Positions 34,440-47,873 are shown, counted from the stretch's first letter. The stretch: DNA of 64,000 nt from Babylonia areolata (GCF_041734735.1 NC_134882.1:25838699-25902698), one strand, 5' to 3'. The notes: a model not told the origin generated them from the sequence alone. Numbers and translations are program-made.

Positions 34440-35020
34440 TTAATTTTTGAATCATAACCCCCTTAATGTCCAGGTAAGACATGGTAATGATTACAACAAC
34501 CAAAGACTGGAAAAGCTGTCTCAAAAATAGTATCTGAATTAATGACATATAAATGGTCAATCAGTGTATAAGAGGAATCAGTGACTCAAGTGGGTGTTTG
34601 AATTAACTTTTAAAACAAATGTTTCAAAAGTTTGGTTCCAACGATTATTAGTTTTAATTAAATCAGTATCAAAATCACCGAAGAGTATAATATCATCCTG
34701 CATGTTCCATTATTGATATAAAGTGTTCAGTCCATTCAGCATGATCTAATGATTTCTAAATGGATAAGGTTTGCAATAGTTCAATTGAATTTCAGTCTAC
34801 AGTGTTTCCACCTGATGTTCCAGAATTTGCATTCATTTTAATCTTACTGACTGAAGAATATACACAATTGTGCCATTTTCTTTGCCTTGTATGGAATCCC
34901 TACGAATCAACTAGTAACTGGAGTTGAAAGATTGCTGTTAGATATGACACCTGATAAATGGGATTCAGAAAACCAAAAGATATGGAAGTGTTTTTCCAAA
35001 GTTTGTTAATATTGATTATA
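34440..35020 (-). mobile_element. Decayed LINE endonuclease remnant
   Basis: The minus strand encodes ILFGDFDTDLIKTNNRWNQT, then FETFVLKVNSNTHLSH, a stop, and LIDHLYV-like and FETAFPVFGCCNHYHV words. This is the GDFN...DHIY...SDH pattern of LINE apurinic endonucleases. It is heavily interrupted by stops and shifts. Confidence 0.6.
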
Positions 35021-35153
35021 TTTTGGTTATTTTGTGGATGACATGATTAATGTTTTAAAGTCGTACTCTAGGGCCTTCACCAGTTAGCCAAGAATTACTG
35101 TTCTGTGACATTTCAACAATGAAAAATCAAGGAATGTGTAATAAATGACAATA

Positions 35154-35371
35154 TTAGCAATACAAATGTAGAAACACTCAAATCCTAACCTGGAAAGAAG
35201 CAATACAAATGTAGAAACACTCAAATCCTAACCTGGAAAGAAGCAATACAAATGTAGAAACACTCAAATCCTAACCTGGAAAGAAGCAATACAAATGTAG
35301 AAACACTCAAATCCTAACCTGGAAAGAAGCAATACAAATGTAGAAACACTCAAATTCTAACCTGGAAAGAA
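35154..35371. repeat. 43-bp tandem repeat, five copies
   Basis: Unit: AGCAATACAAATGTAGAAAC, ACTCAAATCCTAACCTGGAA, AGA. Copies are almost identical. Confidence 0.95.
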
Positions 35372-36299
35372 GAAAAAAACTATTACTATACCACTGTCAG
35401 CACCATAATAATTTGAACCACGATATGAAGGCGAATAATGAGATACGCCATCTTACTAACTTCAAGCAAACACACACACACTTTCTCTCTCTTTCTCTCT
35501 TAATTATCTCTCAAGATGTGTCAAGGATACATAGAAGAACCCAAGGTCACCAGAATTGTCCCCCAAAACCACCCCAAATTCTACCCGCACAGATAAATGT
35601 GCTGTTGATGAAATGCAGTACAGTACAGTACAGAACATTGAAAGTGAGAACGGATGTACAATGGCTGAATGGCCTATCATTTTAGTCCTCTTTCTGTTAT
35701 TACCGCTGCTAGTGCTTTTACCAAGCGGGGTGACAGCTGAGTGAATGGTAAGGTGAATGGCAATGCAGTGCAGCATCTGTACTGTACACATGTACTCGCG
35801 TCAAAGCTGAACCAGCAGCATTACTCGACACACTGTTCAGATCCTTAAAAAGCCAACCTTCGTTGCTTCCATCATTACAACACCACTTCAACATGTCAGG
35901 AAAGACTTCCACACCACCACCGATAAAGTTGTATTTTTTAGTATCCTAAATTCATATTTTAATGGTAATTTTCGTGCACATATAAAATGACATTACCATT
36001 AGTAGATGTAGCCCATTTTCAGTGGTTTTTTTTTGTTTTTTGTTGGGTTTTTTGTTTGTTTGTTTTTTTGGGGGGGGGGTTGTTTGTTTGGGGTTTGTTT
36101 TGTTTTTTTACTTTATTTTGAGGGTTATTGTGCTTGGTTTTGAGAAGATTCAGTCGCTAAACGAACGTGCAGCCATTTTCCAAAGTCCAAAAAATTGTCA
36201 GCATCACGGATTCGTTCAGTCTGTGCCGATCAGAGAACCGTTCTTTCCGTCTTTGGCCCCGCAAACTATGCAAATGCAAACAAAAAAAACCATGGCAAC
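35372..36299. other. Interval without a gene
   Basis: Contains GTACA-type repeats at 35620-35635 and T/G-runs at 36026-36110. No exon supported. Confidence 0.5.
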
Positions 36300-36710
36300 T
36301 TGAGATGACAAGTACTCTCCTTCTTTGGCATGGTCTCCATGGGTGAATAGTAGAGAGGTGGAGCCTCTCTGAAAGCTTCTCTGAAGGCCTTCAGCATCAG
36401 CCACGACACATGGGAGCTGAATGCAATGGACAGACCAAAGTGGCGTTCAGCTGTCCACAAAGGCGCCAAATCCAGTGAGGCCAACAGAATCGCTGCAGCA
36501 GAGCAACGCAGACAGGCCAGGAAAAGCAGTGCCAGCAAGTCCCCGACAGCCGCCACCATCCCCTGTCCACACTGCGTCAGAACCTTTCGGGCGCGGATTG
36601 GCCTGACCAGTCATCTGCGCACCCACAGAGCCCAACCCACCCACCCCCAGGATGACTAAATGGTCCTCGTCGATCCCGACGGACGAACCACATGTGTAAT
36701 TCTTTACCAA
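36300..36710 (+). mobile_element. 3' fragment of the same LINE family as at 1-2587
   Basis: Encodes SLKAFSISHDTWELNAMDRP, KWRSAVHKGAK, EANRIAAAEQRRQARK and CPHCVRTFRARIGL-TSHLRTH, parallel to the end of the copy at 2210-2474. Unlike that copy, it keeps both cysteines of the C2H2-like finger (CPHC). Ends at TAA 36658-36660 plus a related tail. Strongly 5'-truncated. Confidence 0.88.
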
Positions 36711-37021
36711 AAGGGTCCATTGTTGAGTCACACGAAAGAGAAACAGATTTCATGTTTCAACTTGGTATACGTGTTCATGAGTGGCGCGAAAGACAAAAAA
36801 TTGCGGGAAAGTATATGTGTGTGCGACTGTGTGTGTGTGTGTGCGCGCGCGCGTGCTCGCGCTGTAAAGAGAATGTGTGTGGAATGATACTGATGCGAGT
36901 CAACTGGTTACACAAAATTATAAGATTTGTTATTTTTTTCATAAAACATTATTATGCAAAGGAATTTATAAAAGGTAGAACAAACTTTCGTATATTTGTT
37001 GCATTCATCACACACACACAC

Positions 37022-37062
<41 letters not shown>

Positions 37063-37170
37063 GCAGCCAAGCGCTACTGACTACACGCCCACACAAACAT
37101 TAACTTAACCTGTAACAAATTAATGGCAATCATCCACAAACAACACTCCCGACACGTCTTCGATACATGC
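36711..37170. other. Interval with microsatellites
   Basis: GT/GC tract at 36820-36860 and (CA)n at 37007-37060. No gene. Confidence 0.6.
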
Positions 37171-37176
37171 TGTTTA
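37171..37176 (-). terminator. Candidate poly(A) signal of the formin gene
   Basis: AATAAA on the minus strand (in AGCAATAAACAGC), followed 25-45 nt downstream by a GT-rich stretch (GTGTTGTTTGTGG). A nearer AATAAA at 39257-39262 lacks such a context. Choice between them is inferred. Confidence 0.4.
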
Positions 37177-40100
37177 TTGCTTAGAAAATTGTTTTTATCA
37201 TTTAATGAATACATACGCTGATGCCGGTAAAAATATTATCGTGAAAAAAAAAGAAAAGTACTAAACAGAACATTACCAAGTACAAAACCGTCCGCCCCCT
37301 CCCTCTTCCCATCTCATAACAATTATGTCATCTGTTCCCCCCTCCCTCCCTTCCAATGACACGATTATAGTTGTTTGGTTCCTTGTGCTTAGCACAGAAA
37401 GTGAAACACAAAGTTGCATTGATAAGGTTGGGGACAGCCACTTCATTAAAGCTGACTGCAAACGATGAATGGTAGGGGTAGGGAAGGTGAGGGGGGCCGG
37501 GGGGCGGGGGGGGGGGGAGGGGGGCGGGCAGGGATAAGAACAGTAATACAGACCTACAAAAACAACAGATACATTATGGACAATATACGCAGAATGATAA
37601 CGCCACTTGAGAACACATCACTGAATAATTCTAACATGTCAAAAATTCAGAAGCATATTACTGTATCACATGATTTGTTTCATCTGTACACTTGGTGCCA
37701 ACACACGCACACGCGCGCGCAAGCCTCTGGTATATTTACAAACAGGCCGAATCTCATTAACCTATAATGATAAATACACAATCATTTTGTCAAAACGTTT
37801 ACAACGTTCCCCTGTCGTTAAGTCAACAATGGTCTACACTTGATTTTTAACTTCCGTCAAAAACAATGTGAGATATTACAAAAATAATAAAATAAAATAA
37901 ATAATAAAAGACAATGGCGTAAATGGCGTGATCTACTCTTGCTGCTATTCAAACAGTTTATAACAAGCTTGCATATTTGTTATGAAATATTCTGATAATT
38001 TTCATATTATTCAAAACCGATGATGAACAAGTATGTTATCTTCAACAGTTCGTGGTCGTCGCTGCTTTATAGAACCTGCCAGCACTTGTGACAGCTGCAT
38101 AGTGTACACCATGCACCGTCAGCTCCAAGGCACGTCACAGAAAAGCGGATCTGGAGGCTTCATCAGATGACCTAATCAACACAAGGACACTATCATCACA
38201 GCGTGGTGTCCATGAGAATCGTCTACTGTATAAAACCACCGCAGCGGTTTGGGGGCAAGGGGCACAACGCACGCACGCGCGCGCACACACACACACACAC
38301 GCACACACAGTTAGCTGCAATATGCAATATATCACAGCAGTCGAGAAGAAATACATTTGAATTAAACCGTCATTTGGTCGTGGGAGGAAAAACTGAAACC
38401 ACTAAATTATATTTGCGTTAATCTTGTCGAGGCAGGATGTTTATGTACAGATGTGTGGGACGTGGTCTGTGACCTACATCTAAACTTGGGTGTCGTGTGA
38501 AACGGGTTTCAGTCTTCTTCCGTTGAGACGATAGGTGTCGTGTTCGTGTCAACAATTATAGTCACACGACTAGCCACCTTGGGTTTCCCTGGCTGACCAC
38601 CGACCACTGGGGCTCACTGGCAGATTACATGGGGTTCCTAGGCAACTAGCAGAAGGAAGGTCGGGGGTAAGCTTTACAACAGTTTCTCTTCTCGCAGGAA
38701 TAGGAAAATACTAAAACCTGTCCTTGCATGAGACAGCCCCTCAAAAGACAAAACAACCCACCAGTGACACTGATTCCGAAAGACGAAAAGAACACCCAAC
38801 ACGTCTGTAGGGACTGGTCAGGCTGGCTCTGGCCTGGTCTGGATATGGCTCGCCTTGCACTTTGGCAACCACAGACAAGTCCATACCACACCCTGCAAGA
38901 TTACATTTTGGAAACATGAGGTCATGGGTTGTGTGAGCCTGTTCCCTCAACGCCAAATCAGTGCAGTGACCCATTGGGAAAATGGCCACACAAGCCAACC
39001 TGTGCTCCAGTCCGTGTGCTGCGTGCAAGGTGTTCGCGAGAAGAGAATGCTGATGGTGAACTGAAGGACCTCGGCCCTCGTTAGAGAAGTGATCATGAAA
39101 ATCCTGGCACCATGCTCCATGTTATGTTCTTCCTTCTTTCCGGGCAACTATCAGTCCTGTCTGTTCCCGAGCCCGCTTACTTCCCCATGTCTTCGCCGAG
39201 TCATGTTGTACAGCAGACCCCAGCAGCTGGGGGTCTAAGTGTTGTCAATGGAGATATCAATTTATTGAGCTACCTGTTGTACTTTTTAATTTTTTTTTTA
39301 ATTTTTTAATTTTTTTACAACACGTGGGTCGAAAACTGTTGGTCTGAACGGGCCTTGCTAAGGTATGATTCAAGCCTAGATGTGACAAAAGGTAATGTTG
39401 TGGGATCCCAGGTAACTTCATGGCATACTGGAGAACTTTGTTTGACGCAAGGTACGCTAGCAGGAAAGTGCACGTGTTTGATTCTTGATGACGTCGATCT
39501 GTGATACTATGCGGGCGAGTGATGACGCCATAATGCGGCTCTACCTCTTTCCATCACACCAGGCCGTAACAACATCCCAGGACACCCTGTCGTCATACCT
39601 GTCTCCACCTCCACGCTGTAAACCCGGACAGAAAATGTTGCAGCTTTTGATAACATTGCCCACAAATGTTCACAACCAGAACACACTTGCCAACTTTCAA
39701 ACATCCCCATTCATTTTGGCCGTCAATCTGCACGCGCGCTTCTCACGTGCCGACATACTCATTCTCGGGCACGCGGAACCATCGCTCTTTTTCTACACCC
39801 AAATATCACAGTCAGGCCACAACGCTGGCGTTCAGGGGGGGGGGGGGGAAGGGGGGGGGGCATCATGCAATGTCAGCGTTCGTTGCGTTCATGTTTCAAG
39901 TCCTGTTTTCTGCTGCATTGTCACATGTGGTCTTAACCTATGGTATGTACACATACATTCAGTCCCCCACGTGTGCCATGTTTACATGGATCAAGCGTGG
40001 TAATGGCAGCGCTACTGTACACTTAAAAGAATACATGGCAGTTAGGACAGGGGATGCTGTACACTTGTACTCACTGCACTTGTACAATTATTTACGAAAA

Positions 40101-40200
40101 CACAACACTGTTGCGTGTCTCTTGATACTGGTATTTTTACACACCAGTGTGTCAATACAACACTAATAAACATCATCATCCTGAAACTGTGTAGATGATT

Positions 40201-40250
<50 letters not shown>

Positions 40251-40819
40251 ATGCAAACGCACTCAACTCATAACCAACACGAATCAAGCTATTCATTAAG
40301 ATAAGCAATAAGCACGTATATCAAACACCGGTGTGAAGCTTTGAGTCCAAACGCTCCAGTCAGAGAGGAGTCCTAACACAGGTGTTCATGTGAAGAGATC
40401 AGGAAAACAACCTCCAGTGGTATACCATACCAAAGGTGCGGACCGTGCTGAGATCTGAATGATGAAGACCTGGCTGCACACAGACGGGGGGCAGTGCCTC
40501 TGCCACCACGGCCGGTGTAGCGCCTGGAAGAGACTCCGTGGAGTTAACTTGGGGGTGGGGTCATTGTGGGGTAGGCCTCAAGTCAGGGAGGAGTGAGGGG
40601 GAGAAGCACGTGGTCACGAGGGGCGGACTGACCATGGTCAGTGCAGTGGCCAGTACGACACGGACGTTGTGAACCCCTGACAGGGTCCTCCGCACCGACT
40701 TCCCTGTGGCAAGAAAGGCCTTGGTGAGGGCCAGCCCAGTCCTTGTCTAGGTACTGAAGTAAAGGGAGAAGACCTACACTTCTCTACGCAGCCATGCACA
40801 CAGTCATGCACTACCTCTG
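37177..40819 (-). other. Presumed 3'UTR of the formin gene
   Basis: No supported coding frame on either strand between the formin stop codon and the candidate poly(A) signal. Contains a C-rich (minus strand) tract at 37465-37535, a CA tract at 38285-38310, a run of G at 39836-39860 and (CA)n at 40202-40249. It might instead include intergenic DNA if an earlier poly(A) site is used. Confidence 0.35.
37465..37535 (+). repeat. Long G-rich tract
   Basis: Many runs of 4-11 G separated by one to three other bases. It could fold as a G-quadruplex on the plus strand. Confidence 0.8.
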
Positions 40820-43800
40820 TCACTTCTTGATGTCAGTCAAGGTCTTGTTGCTGGGCGAGCCACTGGGCTTGTCCTTGCCCAGCCCTGTTCTCCTCCTCAG
40901 CACGGAGGGCGACTTGACCTGGACAGCACCCTCCTCCGCCTCCTCCCCACCCTCACCCTCCGCCACTGTGGGCAGGTGAAGGGCCGGGTCAGCCAGGGCC
41001 ACTTTCTTACTGCCGCTAACTTTGCTCACGAGGCTGCCGCCCGTCTTGGAGTTGGCGGTGTCCCCGATGGGCAGTTCCTTGGAGGTGAGGCGCGGTGAAG
41101 TTTTGCCCATCCTCAGACTGCCGTGTCGAGCCAGGCTGTTGACCACGTTCCCGTCTTTACCCACCGACCTCCTGGCTGAGGGAGTGGTACTGCCGGCGCC
41201 GCTGTCTTTCTGCACTTTGGAGGAGGACGACAGTGTGGGCTCCATCAGGCGGGATCTGCTTCTGGCTGGGGCTTTGGGACTTGGGACAGTGAGGGGGGTG
41301 TCAGGATGATCTTTGCTGGAGGGGATTGAGGCCTCCGACAGCTGAGATCGTCGGCGGGAGGCAGTGAGTGTGTCAGAGGAAGGGGTGGTGGGTCGCTTGT
41401 TGGGTTGAGCTTTGGGCGTGCCCAGGGAGGTGCGGGCTGAGGTCACTCTCATGGACTGGGAGCGGGCCAGACCTGCAGATGGCGAGGCAGACTGGGTGGT
41501 GGTCTGGGGAGTGTTGGGGGTGTGGGCAAGAGAGGCCCGGGAGGACAGGGTGGTTGGTCTGGCAGGTGGTGTGGTGGGAGTGGTGGGCCTGGCTGAAGGG
41601 GTGGTGGGGCGAGAACTCTCCGCTGTCCCAGGAGTGAGTCTCTGTGTTGGCGACGTCTTGCCCGCCAGGTTTGTGCTGACCTCGGATCTGGCGCCAACAC
41701 CGCTCTTCCTGTCTGTCCTAGTCTGGGAAGACTGAGCAGCGCCGGACTTTGCCGGGGAAGGTGACGCGGCGCCGGATGAAGCTCGACCGGAGGAGCGAGA
41801 TGCACGGACTGACAGTCGGGAAGGAACATCACGCTTGAAAGCATTGTCGGGATGCGTTCTGAGGGTGTTCTCAGCCCGCATGGAAGCTCTGATGGTGCCG
41901 CCCTTCTTCACGGGGGTTTCTTTGGCCCGGAATGACTGGCGGGAAGCGGCGTCTCTCTTGAAGCGGCTGTCTGCCTCAGTGGTCGCGGTGCGGGCCCTGG
42001 AAGAGCTGTTGGTGGATCGCATGTAACTGGGCTCCGTGACTCTGCTGACAGAACTGGAGTGAGATTTCTTTGAGGACCCCGTGGAAGGCGGGGAATGGAG
42101 GGCAGGGTGTGCAGGGTGGGTGGGGGTGCTGCCTGTGGACCACGTGCCGTGACCACTGTCGGGTGACAGGGCCGTAATGTCAATGCTGTTGGGGCCATCC
42201 TGTGGCGCCATCACTCTCACCTTGGTCCAGCTGTCCGGAGTCAGCGGCTGCACCTCCTCCCCTGGCATTGACATGTCACTGGTCGTGATGTCGCTGATGC
42301 CACTGTCTCGCTTATCTGCCTGCCTGTGTACCTCATCGGGGCCTAGGCTGTTTGACTCCACCGTGGAGGAGAGCGATGTACACGGAGACATGCTGCCCAT
42401 GCTCTCAAAGCCTCGATCCGTGTCCGTGGAACTGGCGCAGCTGCTGGCGTAGCTGGTCCTTGATCCCGCCATGTTGTTCAGATCTGCCAGCTCCCTCTGC
42501 CGTCCTGAAGGTTCGTGATCTGGGCCGTCAGCCGTGCTCAGCCGCTTGGTCCTCTTCAACCGCCACTTGGCCACGGAAGCCATGGGACTATCGTCGTCCT
42601 CCAACTGGTCCACTTTGTTCTGCAGGCGGTGCACGGCCTGCTCCACAGCACTGCTGTCCATGTGGCTGTAACGGCGAGCCAGCACTTCCCCTCGCACACT
42701 ACTGCCGATTAGGGCGTAAGCACTGGGACGTGGCAACCCCTGCCCGTCCTGACTGCTGCCCTGCAGGCCTTGCTCTGGGCTACACTCTTCATCGCTGTCT
42801 CTGTCTGGCTGCAGAGTCTCTGTGGACGTGTTGGCCGACTTCACGTGAGAGCGACTCGTGGAGCTGTCAGTCTTCAGCCAGGCTGGCCTAGTCCTCGGGG
42901 CGTCCTCGCCCTTCAGATCTGTGTCGCTCTCATCGCTGAGCAGGTACAGACCATGCAGACGGTGATCACTGTGTCCGCGCATCATGGGGCTGACGTGGCG
43001 GGCCATGGACTCGTCAAAGGACCTGGATCGGCTCACACTGCCCTTGGTGACCAGGTCCTTGAGGGCTTGGTCCACGGACTGCCGCTCCACGTCGCTCTGG
43101 GCACGTCCCTTCAGCTCCGCCACACTCTTCAGGTCCTTGTAGCCAAAGCGCTGATCTCGGAAGTTCTTCCTCGCTGCTTGTCGCCTGTCCTCTCTACTCT
43201 GCTTGCTGCTGTCAGGGCTTTGCTCCTCGCTGGATCTTGGCGACCGCGATGTGGGCGGGGTTTTGGGGCGGTGGGAGGTGGGTGACTGCTTGCTGGCCTT
43301 GGGAACCGTGTTGCCATTACCATTCGACATGCCCCGCAGAGCACTGTGTACGTCGTCCGGAACAAGATTGGACCTCATCTTCCTCTTCTCACGCTTCTGT
43401 TTCAGTGCTGGCGACTCCCCTGTAGCTGTCCCTGCTGGCTGGTCAGCAGTCACCATGGCAGCAACGGCTGTCGTGTGTTGCTGTCGCACACTGGGTGTGA
43501 TGACACCGAAATTGTCAATGGGTCTCATGGAGTCTTCAATGGTTTTCAGCAGTCCGTCCACGTCTGTACCCATTTTCTGACTCATTGACAGGCGGATGGA
43601 CGTGGGCACCTGGTGGATGTCAGAGTCATCTTTTGAGGTGACTGCTTTCTCCGATGCTTCTCCGTTCAGCAGTTTGCTCAGCGTCCCCGTGTCCATGCTG
43701 CTGTAGCGCTTCTTCAAGTCACGCCGGCTCTTTTCCAGCGTAGCCTGTGGGTCTGTGGCTGGCACCTCAACTGGTCGCTCTGGTCTGATGGCCAAGTCCT

Positions 43801-44832
43801 TGGGCACGGTACGCACGCCCTGCATGTTTTCTGTGCTTGACGTGTCCGCGCCTGCTACGCCGTCTTTCTCAGAAATGGGCTCCAGGGCGTGGTGCGGAGA
43901 ATCCACACCGTTACGCCAGCGCGAGCTGCTGTCCGTTCGGGACCTGGTGGTGTCAGGGCTGTGGGGGGAGTGGGGCGAGAAGGGGAAAGGGGAGGCGGAG
44001 CGCTCACCCGGAGAGGGCGTGCACGGGGATTGCGGCCTGTTGTGGTCAGCAGACTTACTATGGAGACGGTTCTTGATGCGGGTCACCAGGGCGTTTGTCT
44101 CGTCTTCCGAAGACGTGCTGCTTCTGTTCCGTGCCGCTAGCGCCGTGTCCACTGATGGTCTGTCTAGCCAGCTCCTGGTGCGCCGCAGACCTCGTGAGCC
44201 GCCACCGTCCTGGCTGTCTGTGGCATCACCGCCTGCTGCCTCTTTCTGTCCGCCCTGGCTGTCGCTGGCTGGCGTCAGACGGCTGTCTGGAGTGAGTGCT
44301 GGGGATGGCGCGCGTTCCCTCTCCGCCGTCACCACGTCCAGCAACTTCCTCCTTTCACGTCGTCGTCTCCGCAGACTGGCGTAACGATCGGCGGGCGCCT
44401 CTGGCTTGGCCATGTCTGCTTCCAGACTGGAGTCCATCAGGAACTCGATGAGAGAAGCATCGTCTTCAGTGGCGTAGCTCTTTCTGGACCGTCTCTGCAT
44501 CAAAGGATCAGACCCCAGGCTGTCTGAGGACTGGTCAGAGGGTGACTCTGTGTGTCCAGGGCTCTCCCCGATGGTCGGTTTCTTTTTGTGCACCGACACA
44601 CGACCGAAACCTCCCCGCACCAAGCCTGGGGGCTCCTGGGCTGAGATGACGTCACCTGTGCCTGATGTCAGAGCTGCTGCAAGAGCGGAGGTGTCCAGAT
44701 TGATTTTCTGCACCTTGGTGACGTTGAAGTTGCCCTCCGTGTACTTGCGGTTGCAGAAGCCGCTTCTGACGTCAGCCAATAGCATGTCCACAATGGACCC
44801 TTCCTCACTATCCATTGACTGGTCGCCCTCCT
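40820..44832 (-). CDS. INF2-like: Formin last coding exon: WH2/DAD plus ~1,300-residue tail
   Basis: Acceptor GTTTGCAG|AGGAGG. 1,337 codons and TGA at 40820-40822. [17 protein letters not shown] near the start matches the combined WH2/DAD of INF2. The rest is predicted disordered: Ser/Arg/Thr/Pro-rich, basic in the second half, with SP/TP and RRxS-type sites. Three R-Y-(S/A)-(S/H) motifs recur: DRYASLRRR (near 44380), [15 protein letters not shown] (near 43700) and [15 protein letters not shown] (near 42660). A related [12 protein letters not shown] lies near 43070. The frame has no break over 4 kb, so it is under protein-level selection. Confidence 0.93.
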
Positions 44833-47681
44833 CTGCAAACACATCACAGTTATTTTTAATTTTATCTGTTTGTGTCCAATCACTGGCAGATATTGTTTAC
44901 TGCATTTGTTTTCTGAACATACAGACAGTCTGACAGAGGAAGAGTTAAGACAGACAGGCAGGAAAAGAAAGTGCACAAACAGGTAAAATCGGGAATCACA
45001 GACAGAAAGCTGATACACACAGGCAGAAAGCAACAAACAAAACAGGCAGAAAGCGGAGACACACAGATAGAATGGGGAAACACACAGGCAGAATTGAAGG
45101 GGAAACACACAGGCAGAAAGGGGAAACACACAGGCAGAAAGGGGAAACACACAAGGAGAAAGGGGAAACACACAGGCAGAAAGGGGAAACACACAGGCAG
45201 AAAGGGGAAACACACAAGCAGAAAGGGGAAACACACAGCAAGGAAACAACAGTGAAGGGAAACCACAGGCGAAAGGGGAACAAACACAGGCAGAAAGGGG
45301 AAACACACAGCAGAAAGGGGAACAAACACAGGCAGAAAGGGGAAACACACAACAGAAAGGGGATAACAAACACAGCCAGAAAGGGGAAACACACAGGCAG
45401 AAAGGGGAAACACACAGGCAGAAAGGGGAAACACACAGGCAGAAAGGGGAACACATAGACAGAGAAGGGAAAACGAACACACAGACAGAAAGGGGATAAA
45501 CACAGGCAGAAAGGGGAACAACACAGCAGAAAGGGGAAACACACAGGCAGAAAGGGGAACAAAGACAGAGCAAGGAAAACGAAACCACAAGGCAGAAAGG
45601 GGAAAAGGACAAACGGGAACACAGCCCATCTTAATGCAGGCAGAAAGGGGAAACACACAGGCAGAAAGGGGATACAAACACAGGCAGAAAGGGGAAACAC
45701 ACAGGCAGAAAGGGGAAACACACAGCCAGAAAGGGGAAACACACAGGCAGAAAGGGGATACAAACACAGGCAGAAAGGGGAAACACACAGGCAGAAAGGG
45801 GATACAAACACAGGCAGAAAGGGGAAACACACAGGCAGAAAGGGGAAACACACAGGCAGAAAGGGGGATACAAACACAGGCAGAAAATGTTCCAAGGCAG
45901 AAAGGGGAAAGACAAACGGGAACTACAGTCATTCTCTTACTGGAATTCCTCTTCTGAGCAGCTTCTTTCTGCCGCCGCCTCTGCTCTTCCTTCTCCTCCT
46001 TCACCTTCCTCTCCTTGTTCTCCTGCAACATCACCACCACCAGCCCTTCACTATTTTACACATGAACACAAGTCAGTACTCCGTACCATGACATTCATCC
46101 ATCATGTCACTGATAAACCTGTACACCACGTCACTTGTTGCCATGTCCAACTGTCCACGTCAATGACACAAGTGTCAACGTCACTGACACACGTGCTAAC
46201 GTCACTGACACACCTACCCGCGTCAATGACAATGCCTCTGACACACGTGTCACGTCATTTACACACTGTCCATGTCATAGACACATCTGGTCCACGTCAC
46301 GGACACTCTCGTCAAAGACACCGATATGCCTGTCCTCGTCACCGACAAAGCTTGTCTACCACATCACCTGTCCACCACGTCACTGACACACCTGTTCTGT
46401 CCACCACGTCACTGACACATCTGTTCACCACGTCACTGACACTCATGTCAAAGTCACTGGTACGCCTGTCCTCGTCACCGACACACCTTGTCTTCCACAT
46501 CACCTCACACAAAAGTCCTGTCCAGTTCTTGTAAAAGGGTGACTGACTGAACAGTTCATGTTCTTTTCTAAAATCGCTCCCAGTTTATTGGCTAGTGTCT
46601 ATTTTTTAGCACGGTTTAAGCTTTGCTTGTTGTGCTTTAATTATCAGTAGCATAATTACCATGATGTTTTTTGACTCAAGTTCAAAACACTGACCCGGAT
46701 GCCTTTGGAGAAGCGGTCGCAGAAGGTCTGCAGCGTCTTGAAGCACTCCTCCAAGGTGAAGGTGGCGTCGCTCTCGGAGAAGAAGACAGCCAGGTCCTTG
46801 CGCAGGTCCTCAATGTCCTTCAGGTCCTCCTCCAGCTCCCGCACCTCCACACTGGCTTCCTGCACACACACACACACACGCGCGCGCTGACAGTGACCTA
46901 TGCAACACTTAGACACACACAGACACACACACACACCACACACAAACACACAAAACACAAGCACAAACACATGCCTCAAGTGTTGGCCTTGTGGTAGAGC
47001 ATAAGCCTAGGAAGCGAACTCGTTCGATTTCCAGACACTTTTCCCCCTCCACCAGACTTTGAATGGTGGTCTGAATGCTAGTCATTCGGATGAGATGATA
47101 AACCGAGGTCCCGTGTACAGCATGCACTTACCACACGGCAACAAAAGGGTAGTCCATGGCAAAATTCTGTAGAAAAATTCACTTTGATAAGAAAACAAAT
47201 TTTTGCGAGCAGTGCAGCCCAAATTCCACGCTGTGTGTGAGCGTGCGCTGTCCTGTGTGTGTGTGTGCGCGCGCGCATTTGTGTGTGTGTGTGTGTGTCT
47301 GTGTGTGTCTGTGTGCGTGCGTGCGTATGTGAGTGTATATGTGTGTGTGTGTGTGTGTGCGTGTGTGTTTGTGTGTGTGTAGGAGGAGGAATTTTGTTTA
47401 ATGTCCCGTCACACATATCGGTCATTGAATATATTTTGTTAAGTATTTAGGAATACATTTGAGTATTATCGGTTAGAAGGGGTGGGAGATGTGAATGAAT
47501 GGAGGGTTGGGGGAAACTGGCCAAATGATGGTGAAATGAGGGTGAAATTTGAAAAAAAAAATCTAAATACAATTACAGGAAATTACTTAGAGAAATTCGT
47601 AAAAGAGAAGTCGTTACACTGACAAGCGAAACAAATGATAATGAATGCAAAAAGTCAAAAACATCAACGTTCTCAGTCACT

Positions 47682-47760
<79 letters not shown>

Positions 47761-47873
47761 CGTGTGTGTGTGTGTGTGCGCGCGCGCGTGTGTTTGTGTG
47801 TGTGTATGTGTGTGTGTGTCTGTCTGTCTGTGTGCGTGCGTATGTGAGTGAGTGTGTCTGTGTGTGTGTGTGT

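Noticed and set aside
41412-44384. Several 100-200 codon plus-strand frames opposite the last formin exon
   Set aside because: Shadows of a GC-rich coding exon; no motif, no splice or start support.
44880-46040. Long minus-strand frames of up to 386 codons ([12 protein letters not shown] repeats)
   Set aside because: Translation of the stop-free 21-bp minisatellite within a formin intron; overlaps a real exon in another frame only by chance.
46977-47060. tRNA-like sequence with A and B boxes
   Set aside because: No full cloverleaf acceptor stem and it continues into a SINE body shared by four other copies; it is a SINE head, as are those at 31870, 53090 and 56262.
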